A DNA stretch of 64,000 nucleotides from an uncultured Prolixibacteraceae bacterium (GTDB lineage: Bacteria > Bacteroidota > Bacteroidia > Bacteroidales > Prolixibacteraceae). The stretch lies in contig CAJXZG010000001.1 in assembly GCA_913063265.1 (NCBI GenBank), positions 1-64,000 on the forward strand, given 5' to 3'. The notes beneath the pieces are model-generated. The model was not told the origin of the DNA. It ran no database searches and was given only the letters and a program-made list of their open reading frames with translations. Shown piece after piece: positions 7,836-15,929 of the stretch. Position 1 is the stretch's first letter. Each line of letters starts with the position of its first letter. The translations under genes were made by a program, and so were the position numbers.

Positions 7836-9260
7836 TCAACTTTGCGCAATTTTCTTCAACATTCCATTGAATATAAAAAAATGAAATGGCGAAGTTATTA
7901 TCCAATACAAACGACCCCATACACCATGTGGCCTGAATGTTGCAGTCTGATGCAAAACATTATTTTCGTCTATTTTAAACTCAAGCCAGGCTTCTCCGGG
8001 TAATTTCATTTCTGCAAAAAGCAGAAGTCGTTTTTTTTCCCTGCTTGCATATAATACCCGCCAAAAATCCAGTGCATCACCGGTAAATATTTCTTTTGGC
8101 GATCGTCGTCCTCTCCTCAATCCAACTCCTCCGATAAGCATGTCGAAAAAACCTCTTATTTTCCATAACCAGTTGGCGAAATAATAACCTTTGTCGCCTC
8201 CTATTGTCCAGATATTATTAATAACCTTACTCGTATCGGTAACCTTAATTCTTTTTTCATCTTTGTAACAACCAAAGTTTGGTACCTCAATAAAATCGGA
8301 AAGAGAAAGCCCCAAACTACTGCTTATAAAAGAATCTTTCCAGCTACTTAAAACTAAATTTTGTTTGATTCTGATAAATGCATTTTTAATAGCATTGTCA
8401 TAGGTTATCGGCTCGATATTTAAAATCTCAGAAAGATCATTATTTTCACAAATGACCTCATTTTTCATACTGTCGGCTAAGCTAATTGCCAGTTTGTATG
8501 AAACTGATGTAATGAAAAAAAGCCAGTACGACGAAACCTTTGGAGTAATTAAATTTGTTGTGTATATGTACCTTTTTAGTTTTCTGATTTTAGCGTAACG
8601 AAGCATCATCTCCTTATAGGTAAGAACTTCAGGGCCTCCAATGTCAAACGTCCGATTGTAACAAGTCTCATGAAACAAAACTTTTTTTAAAAACAAGATT
8701 ACATCCCGGATGGCTATCGGCTGTGATTTTGTTAATACCCATTTAGGGGTAACCATAATCGGAAGTTTTTCTACAATATCCCTTATGATTTCGAACGAGG
8801 CACTGCCCGAACCAACAATTATTCCTGCTCTTAAAACTGTTAGTGCATATTTGTCACTTCGTAAATAATCTTCAACTTCTCTTCTTGAATTAAGGTGTTT
8901 TGAAAGATTATTTTCGTTTGAAATACCGCTGAGATAAATAACCTGCTTTACTGGCAGTTCTTCAATTATTTTTCTGAAATTTTTTGCTGCCGTGATTTCC
9001 AGCGTGTCAAACTTTTTTGTAGAAGTCGACATAGAGTGAATCAGGTAATAAGCTGCATCGATATCTTTTGGAAAGCTTTTGACATCGGCAGATTTCAGAA
9101 AATCTATCTCCACAATTTGAATCTTTTGCAGGAGGTTTTTATGAATGGTCAAACGATTCCGGTCGCGAACACAAACAACAATATCATGTCCGCTTTCAAT
9201 TAAAACCGGAAGCAGTCGTTTTCCAACATATCCTGTTACTCCTGTTAAAAGAATTCTCAT
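7836..9260 (-). CDS. SDR-family NAD(P)-binding protein with DUF2867 domain
   Basis: A 474-residue protein. Residues 1-290 are an atypical short-chain dehydrogenase/reductase (NmrA/epimerase-like) with the nucleotide motif GVTGYVGKRLLPVL (G-x-x-G-x-x-G). It also has YLIHSMS and VLRAGIIVGSGSASFEII segments, as in complex I assembly-type and RNA-editing-like atypical SDRs. Residues 310-474 are a DUF2867 domain (WTIGGDKGYYFANWLWKIRG, then FWRVLYA and HQTATFRPHGVWG). This SDR/DUF2867 fusion is widespread in Bacteroidota and Actinobacteria, but its substrate is unknown. The canonical YxxxK pair is not clear, so it may bind rather than reduce. The gene is divergent from the LysM gene with a short shared promoter region. 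Confidence 0.8.
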   Translation of the reverse strand: MRILLTGVTGYVGKRLLPVLIESGHDIVVCVRDRNRLTIHKNLLQKIQIVEIDFLKSADVKSFPKDIDAAYYLIHSMSTSTKKFDTLEITAAKNFRKIIEELPVKQVIYLSGISNENNLSKHLNSRREVEDYLRSDKYALTVLRAGIIVGSGSASFEIIRDIVEKLPIMVTPKWVLTKSQPIAIRDVILFLKKVLFHETCYNRTFDIGGPEVLTYKEMMLRYAKIRKLKRYIYTTNLITPKVSSYWLFFITSVSYKLAISLADSMKNEVICENNDLSEILNIEPITYDNAIKNAFIRIKQNLVLSSWKDSFISSSLGLSLSDFIEVPNFGCYKDEKRIKVTDTSKVINNIWTIGGDKGYYFANWLWKIRGFFDMLIGGVGLRRGRRSPKEIFTGDALDFWRVLYASREKKRLLLFAEMKLPGEAWLEFKIDENNVLHQTATFRPHGVWGRLYWIITSPFHFFIFNGMLKKIAQS

Positions 9261-9295
9261 ATTTACAATTTTATAAATCTAAAAGTACAAACCTG

Positions 9296-9328
9296 TTGAT
9301 AGGTTATTGACAGGAAATGATATTTTTG
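9296..9328 (+). promoter_or_regulatory. Bacteroidota-type promoter for the LysM/pseudo-transglycosylase gene
   Basis: TATTTTTG at 9321-9328 fits the -7 box TAnnTTTG exactly, and TTG at 9296-9298 lies 22 bp upstream, slightly long. Transcription would begin near 9335, so the TTG at 9307 cannot be the translation start. Confidence 0.55.
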
Positions 9329-9357
9329 CAATTCAAAAATTGAATTACATACGAAAA

Positions 9358-10908
9358 TTGAATCTGCGTAAAATACATATTTGGGGTAAATTAACATTGA
9401 TTATTTTAATCTTTTGTAACCTGCAATCTTTTTCTCAACCAGATTCGGTTTGGGTAGCATTTAAAGAACATTTTAAAAGTAATGTTGTTCAGCTTGGAAA
9501 TCTGTATTGTTGGCAAGACAATACATTTCTACCCGGAAAGCTGTTTTTGAATAAAGAGCCTGATTTTCAAAAGGAATTTAAAGTTCATGAACCTGAATTA
9601 TTTTCAGAACTTAATGAAACGGCGGAGGATTTTTATATTTTCCTTAACAGTTTGAATGCCAATGAAAAACAGCATTTGATCAGGTATTTTACGTATTTCG
9701 AAACCTATTTCGACAAAGCATTAAGGGAAGAAGATCTTCCTCTTGATATAAAATATATTGCTCCTGCACTATCTGCTATGAATCAGAACTTTGTGGGAAC
9801 CCTAAGAAAGGCCGGTATTTGGCAGCTTAATCATTTTCAGGCTGTTACAAATGGAGTAACTGTAAATCAGCTGGTGGATGAACGATTTAATCCATGGTTG
9901 TCAACACCGGCATTTGCTGCCTCTATAAAACAAAATTTAAAAAATTTCTCTTCTCCTGAATTGGCAGTTCTGGGCTATTTGTATGGAAATGCAAAGGTGA
10001 AAAATGCCATAGTTTTTGCAGGTGAAGATGCAAGCTTATTTGAAATTCTGGCTTTTCTTCCGGAATCTGCCCGGCACTTTATTGCAGGTTATCAGGCTGT
10101 TTCCGTATTCTTAAAGGTAAATCGGTTTAAACCTGCTGTTGAACCACTGGCAAAAACTGTTTTGCCGGATACGGCAAGGGTTAACAAACAGCTTCATTTT
10201 AAACAAGTTTCGCATGTTTTGAAAATACCCGAGGAGCAATTGGAATTTCTTAATCCGCAATATCGTTTTTCCATCGTTCCGGAAACGGGATTAACTGTGA
10301 AATTGTTGGTGCCAAAAGGATATTGGGATGATTTTGTTTTATGGCAGGATTCGGTTTATAATACTTTCGATTCTACACTGTTTGCAATTACTGTCCAAAA
10401 AATTGAGTACCCCCCGGCACCGGGCCGGCAATATGCAGGAGAACCTGTTAAAAACCTGCAGATTGAAGGAAAAACAAAAATTACATACAAGTTACAAACC
10501 GGTGATGTCCTGGGGATAATCGCTGAAAAATACGATGTAAGAGTTTCTGATTTGAAATACTGGAATAACATTTCAAATGAAAGACGAATTCAGGCCGGGA
10601 AAACTCTGATTATTTTCGTTGATGACGATAAGGCGGAATATTATGCAGGTTTGCAAAAACAAAATAAATCGAAAGAAACAACACCTGCAATTACTGAACA
10701 GTTAAATCAAACTTCACCGCTTCAAAAATACCAGCCAAAGAATTCAGGAAGGAAAGTGGAGCATACCGTAAAAAGTGGTGAATCGCCTTTTACTATTGCA
10801 AAAAAATATACGGGTGTAACACCTGAAGATATTTTAATTTGGAATAATATTTCAGATGCGCGGAAAATTCAGATCGGTCAGAAATTGATTGTTTATGAAA
10901 GTAATTGA
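9358..10908 (+). CDS. LysM protein with degenerate (catalytically dead) lytic transglycosylase domain
   Basis: A secreted MltD-like protein of about 516 residues. A hydrophobic signal (LTLIILIFCNLQSFSQ) is followed by an SLT-like domain (about residues 95-230) and two C-terminal LysM peptidoglycan-binding domains. The first LysM begins ITYKLQTGDVLGIIAEKYDV and the second VEHTVKSGESPFTIAKKY. In active family members the SLT motif reads ES-A-x-N-P before the AG-IWQ box. Here AGIWQL is kept, but the glutamate position is leucine (PALSAMNQ, codon 9769-9771), and the later Y-N-x-G motif reads GYLYGNA. It is therefore probably a cell-wall-binding scaffold, not an enzyme. The start is uncertain: TTG 9358 (or TTG 9340) fits the promoter and signal peptide. 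It leads the SGNH/MBOAT cassette. Confidence 0.75.
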   Translation: MNLRKIHIWGKLTLIILIFCNLQSFSQPDSVWVAFKEHFKSNVVQLGNLYCWQDNTFLPGKLFLNKEPDFQKEFKVHEPELFSELNETAEDFYIFLNSLNANEKQHLIRYFTYFETYFDKALREEDLPLDIKYIAPALSAMNQNFVGTLRKAGIWQLNHFQAVTNGVTVNQLVDERFNPWLSTPAFAASIKQNLKNFSSPELAVLGYLYGNAKVKNAIVFAGEDASLFEILAFLPESARHFIAGYQAVSVFLKVNRFKPAVEPLAKTVLPDTARVNKQLHFKQVSHVLKIPEEQLEFLNPQYRFSIVPETGLTVKLLVPKGYWDDFVLWQDSVYNTFDSTLFAITVQKIEYPPAPGRQYAGEPVKNLQIEGKTKITYKLQTGDVLGIIAEKYDVRVSDLKYWNNISNERRIQAGKTLIIFVDDDKAEYYAGLQKQNKSKETTPAITEQLNQTSPLQKYQPKNSGRKVEHTVKSGESPFTIAKKYTGVTPEDILIWNNISDARKIQIGQKLIVYESN

Positions 10909-10942
10909 TAATACTATAATATACTATTTGCCTCGTTCACTT

Positions 10943-11031
10943 ACGCCATCCTTTAGGGTGGTGAGGAGTGGATATATTACAAAATCCGCCCTGTTACCTC
11001 AACAGAACTTCACCGTCCTGAAGAATGGTGT
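10943..11031. repeat. Pair of inverted REP-like 21-bp repeats
   Basis: In the 186-bp gap before the first SGNH gene, CACCGTCCTGAAGAATGGTG (11011-11030, plus strand) and the minus-strand reading of 10943-10963 share the consensus CACCryCCTrAAGrATGGyGT. Each unit is itself an imperfect palindrome with CACC/GGTG ends, so the pair looks like a small REP doublet (BIME-like). Confidence 0.6.
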
Positions 11032-11094
11032 AAAGCATGTTTTCTTATTAAGTTAAGAGTAAAATTAATTAAAGTTGCAACTGAGAAAAATTAA

Positions 11095-12555
11095 ATGAAG
11101 CCATTAAAAACATTACTATTTACGATTGCAGTTTTTGTGCTGATTGCCGGAGTAATGCTGGTAACTCCGGAGGATGGAGTTAAAGTTGGCGAATTTAATT
11201 TTCATATGCCGACTTTTAAGGAAATGTTTACTACAGAAAAAATTGAATATACCAACATTTCAGAAATCATAGAACAACAATTTGATATTGATTCAATAAC
11301 AGAACTGGTTACGGATGAAGAAATTCCTGAAGAAGAAAAAATAGATACTGCCAGTTATCATCATCTGGTTGCTTCAATACATAAAATTGAAATGGATTCT
11401 TCAGGCCGGAAAAATCTGGCTCGCTTTTTTCAAAAGTTAAGGACAAACAAAACCAACCGAATAATGCATTATGGTGATAGCCAGTTGGAAGGTGATCGGA
11501 TTACTGCTCATTTCAGAAATAAATTACAGGTTAAATTTGGAGGAACGGGACCCGGATTAAGACCGGCTGTTCAACCTTACGATTTTATTTTTAGCGCTGT
11601 TCAGACAAACTCCGATAATTGGGCACGCTATCCTATATACAGAAACAGAGACTCTCTGGTATTGCACAATAAATACGGTGTTATGGGAGCATTTTCACGT
11701 TTTGCACCGCTTCGTTACGATACTATACGTTTTGAGCCGACTGAACTTTACGAGGCTGAATTAAGTATTTCAAAATCTAATATTTCGTTTAGAAAAACCC
11801 GGGAGTACAAAAAAATGAGACTGTTTTATGGAAATTCAAAAAGTCGGGTACAAATGCAACTATTTGTCAACGATAGTTTGATTTTTGCAGATTCACTTCT
11901 GGCCAATACGGATTACGCTGTCTCTTCTTGTGTTTTGCCGGATACAACCAATAATGTTACATTGAAGTTTTCCGGTTACGACAGTCCGGATATTTACGGG
12001 ATTGAACTGGTAGATACCATTGGAGTTACTGTGGATAATATTGCCCTTCGGGGAAGTTCAGGTACAATTTTTACGCAAATGGACTTTGAACACAGTACTA
12101 AAATGTATGAGGACCTGAAACCGGGATTGTTCATTCTTCAATTTGGCGGAAATGTAATGCCTTACATGAAAGAACAAAGGCAAATCGAAAATTATGCCCG
12201 TTGGTTTGGAAATCAGATTAAACGCTTGCGCAGGTCGTGTCCTGAAGCGGCCTTTATTGTCGTTGGACCAAGTGATATGTCAACCAAAGTAAAAGATAAA
12301 TATGTGACCTATGAATTATTGCCGGTGGTTGTTGAAGCTTTAAAGGAGCAATCAATAAAAAATGGGGCAGCTTACTGGGATATGTACCAGGCTATGGGAG
12401 GTTACAATAGCATGCCAAGCTGGGTAAATGCTGAACCGGAGTTGGCCCGCCCGGATTATGTGCATTTTTCAACACGGGGATCAAAACTTATTTCCAATAT
12501 GTTTTACAATGCATTTATTCTGGAGTATAATAATTTTTTAAATCGTGCAGAATGA
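11095..12555 (+). CDS. SGNH/GDSL-fold protein with N-terminal membrane anchor (first of pair)
   Basis: A 486-residue protein. An N-terminal hydrophobic anchor (residues 5-24) is followed by an acidic linker rich in E and I (45-85). An SGNH-hydrolase-like domain follows. Block I is YGDSQLEGDR with nucleophile Ser129. Block III reads FGGN, with the asparagine kept and the following D replaced by V. Block V is DYVHFSTRG with Asp454 and His457. Such domains act as esterases or, next to an MBOAT protein, as periplasmic O-acetyl transferases (compare AlgJ/AlgX and PatB). A roughly 200-residue beta-rich insert separates blocks I and III. The stop codon overlaps the next start (ATGA), indicating translational coupling. 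Family is sure; the precise reaction is inferred. Confidence 0.75.
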   Translation: MKPLKTLLFTIAVFVLIAGVMLVTPEDGVKVGEFNFHMPTFKEMFTTEKIEYTNISEIIEQQFDIDSITELVTDEEIPEEEKIDTASYHHLVASIHKIEMDSSGRKNLARFFQKLRTNKTNRIMHYGDSQLEGDRITAHFRNKLQVKFGGTGPGLRPAVQPYDFIFSAVQTNSDNWARYPIYRNRDSLVLHNKYGVMGAFSRFAPLRYDTIRFEPTELYEAELSISKSNISFRKTREYKKMRLFYGNSKSRVQMQLFVNDSLIFADSLLANTDYAVSSCVLPDTTNNVTLKFSGYDSPDIYGIELVDTIGVTVDNIALRGSSGTIFTQMDFEHSTKMYEDLKPGLFILQFGGNVMPYMKEQRQIENYARWFGNQIKRLRRSCPEAAFIVVGPSDMSTKVKDKYVTYELLPVVVEALKEQSIKNGAAYWDMYQAMGGYNSMPSWVNAEPELARPDYVHFSTRGSKLISNMFYNAFILEYNNFLNRAE

Positions 12556-14048
12556 GTAGAGGAGGGAAGAAAGTTTACAGCCACAGTTTACAACTGGCAG
12601 ATTGCAAGTTACAGGTTGCAGCTTGCGGGATGCCAGGAGTATTGAACCAGGTTAAGGCTTTGGTTATTGGTTATTGGTTGCTGGTTGTTGGTTATTTGTT
12701 ATCAGTTATTGGTAAAATGACTTCTGACCTTCGACTTCCGACTTCCGACTTACAACTTCTCCGCGCTTCAAGCTTCATGCTTCTAACCTTCCTTGTCGCT
12801 TCTGCTGCTTCTGCCCAAAGTAATCCTTATCTCTACCAGGTAAATCAATATAATTTTATCAGGTACGACAAAAATGAAATGATTCATTTTGGAGATGATT
12901 CTTATTCAAAAGGATTTTATGACAAGTTAGAAAAACTAATAACAACCGGAGAAGGAAATATCAACATTGTACAAATTGGAGGATCACATATTCAGGCCGG
13001 TACTTTTTCAGGACAGATGCGTAAAAGACTACAACAGTTTAACGGTGAAATGAATGCCGGATGGGGGTATATGTTTCCCTATCGTATGGCGCGAACCAAT
13101 TCTCCCTATGGATATTATATCAGATATACAGGAAGTTGGGAAACCTGTCGAAATGTAGAAACCCGCAAAACCTGTTCAATTGGGGTAGGCGGAATAGCTG
13201 CATCAACAACCTCACAAAAAGCTGAACTGACAATATTACTGGAAGATGAAAATGAAATAGATTACAGTTTTAATAAAATCAGGTTATTTTATAAAAATAG
13301 TAATGAAAATTACTCTGTTTCAGTAGATTCAAGCATCTTAGCAAGTTCTGTTAAAACAGATGCTTATTACGATTTTATGCTAAACCAACATGTCGACAGC
13401 TTGAAAATAACCATAGAAAAACAAGCCGATAGTAATGGGAATTTTACATTATATGGAATGTCTGCTGAATCTGCACCAAACGGAATAACTTACCATAGTA
13501 TTGGAATTAACGGGGCAAAAGTTCCTTCTTTTTTACGTTGCGATAAATTTGAAGAACAAATGAAAATGTTAAAACCCGATTTGGTAATTCTGGGATTAGG
13601 TATCAATGATGCTTACGGAAGACGCTTTTCTCAAAAGCTATATGAAGAAAACTACGAAATGTTGATTCATGGAATCAGAACTGTTGCTCCGGATGCAGCT
13701 ATAATTTTAACTACAAATAACGATAGTTATTTATACCGCAGATATGTAAACAAGAACGGTGAAAAAGTTAAAAAAAGCATGCTGAAATTGTCCGAAAAAA
13801 TGGATGTTGGAGTATGGAACATGTACGATGTAATGGGTGGATTAAACTCTATTGTTTTGTGGCAAAGAAGTGGATTGGCACAGCGCGATAAAATACATTT
13901 TACCAGGGAAGGATATTTGTTGATGGGCGACTTGCTTTTTAATGCCATTATCAAAAATTTTGAAAAACATATCGTAACAAAAAACCAGTTAAGTATAAAA
14001 TCAAATGATGAAACGGGCATGAAAAATATTCTTCACATTGGAGAATGA
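12552..14048 (+). CDS. SGNH/GDSL-fold protein (second of pair), repeat-derived N-terminus
   Basis: An exported SGNH-like protein. Block I reads IGGSHIQAG, with the usual D of GDS replaced by G and the Ser kept. Block III is GLGINDAYG (GxND intact), and block V is RDKIHFTREG (DxxH). Block III is therefore better conserved here than in its partner. The frame opens with an ATGA overlap to the upstream gene, which is why I keep 12552. However, residues 9-75 are encoded by simple-repeat DNA. A usable signal peptide starts only at Met56 (12717) and ends in FMLLTFLVASAASAQ, so translation may begin at 12717. It probably works with the MBOAT protein that follows 87 bases downstream. Confidence 0.72.
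   Translation: MSRGGKKVYSHSLQLADCKLQVAACGMPGVLNQVKALVIGYWLLVVGYLLSVIGKMTSDLRLPTSDLQLLRASSFMLLTFLVASAASAQSNPYLYQVNQYNFIRYDKNEMIHFGDDSYSKGFYDKLEKLITTGEGNINIVQIGGSHIQAGTFSGQMRKRLQQFNGEMNAGWGYMFPYRMARTNSPYGYYIRYTGSWETCRNVETRKTCSIGVGGIAASTTSQKAELTILLEDENEIDYSFNKIRLFYKNSNENYSVSVDSSILASSVKTDAYYDFMLNQHVDSLKITIEKQADSNGNFTLYGMSAESAPNGITYHSIGINGAKVPSFLRCDKFEEQMKMLKPDLVILGLGINDAYGRRFSQKLYEENYEMLIHGIRTVAPDAAIILTTNNDSYLYRRYVNKNGEKVKKSMLKLSEKMDVGVWNMYDVMGGLNSIVLWQRSGLAQRDKIHFTREGYLLMGDLLFNAIIKNFEKHIVTKNQLSIKSNDETGMKNILHIGE
12584..12800 (+). repeat. Simple-repeat island inside the 5' end of the second SGNH gene
   Basis: Successive low-complexity blocks are seen: CAGATTGCAAGTTACAGGTTGCAG near 12597 (split CAGATTGCAAG/TTACAGGTTGCAG), GGTTATTGGTTATTGGTTGC from 12660 and on to 12712, then GACTTCCGACTTCC-type steps at 12720-12762. 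CTTCAAGCTTCATGCTTC follows at 12765-12783. All remain open in the gene frame and end in the signal peptide. Comparable blocks lie at 3954 and 31670. Confidence 0.7.
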
Positions 14049-14135
14049 TAATAAGCGAGTTCTTCCGATAATTATTGGGATTACTTTAAAAATAGATAAT
14101 TAAAAACGAATGAAAACTAAATAAGAAAAAGTAAC

Positions 14136-15824
14136 TTGAATATTATTCAACAAATAGATTTTGCTGAAGCTGCTCGCAATATTTTCTTATACAACCAGAG
14201 TGCTCCGCTAATTTTTACCCGCTTTTTTTTCTGGGCTTTTTTTGCCATTGTTTTGTTGGGTTATACTTTGGTTTATAAAAATAAAAACCGAACTGTCAGA
14301 GCCGGATATTTGTTTGTGGTGAGTTTGTTTTTCTATTATAAATCCAGTGGCTTCTTCTTTTTTATATTATTGTTAAGCGTGTTGGTGGGCTACCTTACCG
14401 GAAAGGGAATTTACAAATCGAGAAACGAAATTGTAAAGCAGGTACTGATTGCTGTTAGTGTCTTTTTTAATTTGCTTGTACTTGCCTATTTTAAATATTC
14501 CTACTTTTTTGTTGATAGTATAAATGTACTTTTTGGTACCGATCTTCATGTACTTAACCATCTTGCTGTTTGGGCCAACGAGAGTGTAGGAACGCATTTC
14601 CAGGTTAACCAGATTCTGTTGCCGGTTGGAATTTCATTTTTTACTTTTCAAACCATTAGCTATACCGTTGATGTTTACAGAAAGGAAACTGTTCCTGTAA
14701 AAAATATTATAGATTTTGCATTTTATGTTTCTTTTTTCCCTCAACTGGTAGCTGGACCAATTGTACGTGCATCGGGTTTTGTAAAACAGATTTATGAAGA
14801 TTATTCGCTTTCAAAATCAGAATTTGGCTGGGCGATTTTTATGATTCTGAAAGGGCTGGTCAAAAAGATTTTTATTGGTGATTATATTGCGGTAAATTTT
14901 GTTGACCGTGTGTTTTCTGACCCCATAACATATTCAGGATTTGAAAACCTAATGGCTCTGTTTGGTTACTCTTTGCAGGTATATGTCGATTTTTCGGGAT
15001 ACACAGATATTGCCATTGGTGTTGCCTTACTCATGGGATTCCGCTTACCACAAAACTTCAATTCTCCATATAAGGCAAAAAATGTTGGAGAGTTTTGGAA
15101 ACGTTGGCACATGTCGCTTTCGTCATGGTTAAAAGACTATTTATACATTCCGATTGGCGGAAACAGAAATGGATCAGTATTTAGTTATTTAAGCTTGTTT
15201 GTAATACTGGCGATTGTTTTAATTCTGATAGGCAACCTTATTTTGGTTCCGGTAACCGCTGTTATGGTTCTGGTATTTTTCCTGTTTATGCGATATTCGC
15301 CCGGATTTAAACGTGGTGTGGATAATAACATTAACCTCATGTTGACCATGTTGTTGGGAGGTTTATGGCATGGAGCTTCTTTAAATTTTATTATTTGGGG
15401 CGGACTAAACGGAGTTGGCTTGGTGATTTATAAATTCTGGAGGAAAATCAGCCCCTGGGAAAAACGAAATTTCTGGCTGGTTAAAATCTGGAAAATTGCT
15501 TTAACATTCACCTTTATCACTTTTACCAGACTTTTCTTTAGGTCTGAATCGATGGAAATAGCAAAAACTATGTTTAAACAAATTACTACATCGTTTACAT
15601 TGACGATCATCCCGGAGGTCCTGGTTGGTTACAAGTGGGTTTTTCTGATGATGTTATTTGGTTTTGTTATTCACTGGCTAAGTAGTAACTGGAAAAAGAA
15701 AATCGAGGATTGGTTTATTGCAACTCCACTTTGGTTAAAAGTTATCATTTCAGCAATTATTATAATAGTGGTTTACCAATCTATTTCAGCCGATATGCAG
15801 GCATTTATTTATTTCCAGTTTTAA
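14136..15824 (+). CDS. MBOAT family membrane O-acyltransferase (AlgI/PatA/DltB-like)
   Basis: A 562-residue polytopic membrane protein with about eleven to twelve hydrophobic helices. The central signature NVGEFWKRWHMSLSSWLKDY and the conserved GGLWHGASLNFIIWGGLNG, containing the catalytic histidine, identify an MBOAT of the AlgI/DltB/PatA group. These proteins move acyl groups, usually acetyl, across the inner membrane onto extracellular polymers such as alginate, peptidoglycan or teichoic acid. Partners are usually SGNH proteins, and two such genes lie directly upstream. The start is TTG 14136; the ATG-like codon upstream is out of frame. The polymer is unknown: the LysM protein at the head of the cassette hints at peptidoglycan, while the downstream fucosidase hints at a glycan. 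Confidence 0.85.
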   Translation: MNIIQQIDFAEAARNIFLYNQSAPLIFTRFFFWAFFAIVLLGYTLVYKNKNRTVRAGYLFVVSLFFYYKSSGFFFFILLLSVLVGYLTGKGIYKSRNEIVKQVLIAVSVFFNLLVLAYFKYSYFFVDSINVLFGTDLHVLNHLAVWANESVGTHFQVNQILLPVGISFFTFQTISYTVDVYRKETVPVKNIIDFAFYVSFFPQLVAGPIVRASGFVKQIYEDYSLSKSEFGWAIFMILKGLVKKIFIGDYIAVNFVDRVFSDPITYSGFENLMALFGYSLQVYVDFSGYTDIAIGVALLMGFRLPQNFNSPYKAKNVGEFWKRWHMSLSSWLKDYLYIPIGGNRNGSVFSYLSLFVILAIVLILIGNLILVPVTAVMVLVFFLFMRYSPGFKRGVDNNINLMLTMLLGGLWHGASLNFIIWGGLNGVGLVIYKFWRKISPWEKRNFWLVKIWKIALTFTFITFTRLFFRSESMEIAKTMFKQITTSFTLTIIPEVLVGYKWVFLMMLFGFVIHWLSSNWKKKIEDWFIATPLWLKVIISAIIIIVVYQSISADMQAFIYFQF

Positions 15825-15929
15825 ATTTCTTTTGGAATCCGTAATCATTTTTTGATTTACCTGCTTTACCATTATTATTTTTTAATTGAACTAAAAGAAC
15901 TATTTTAAATGAAAAAACCAATCTGAATT

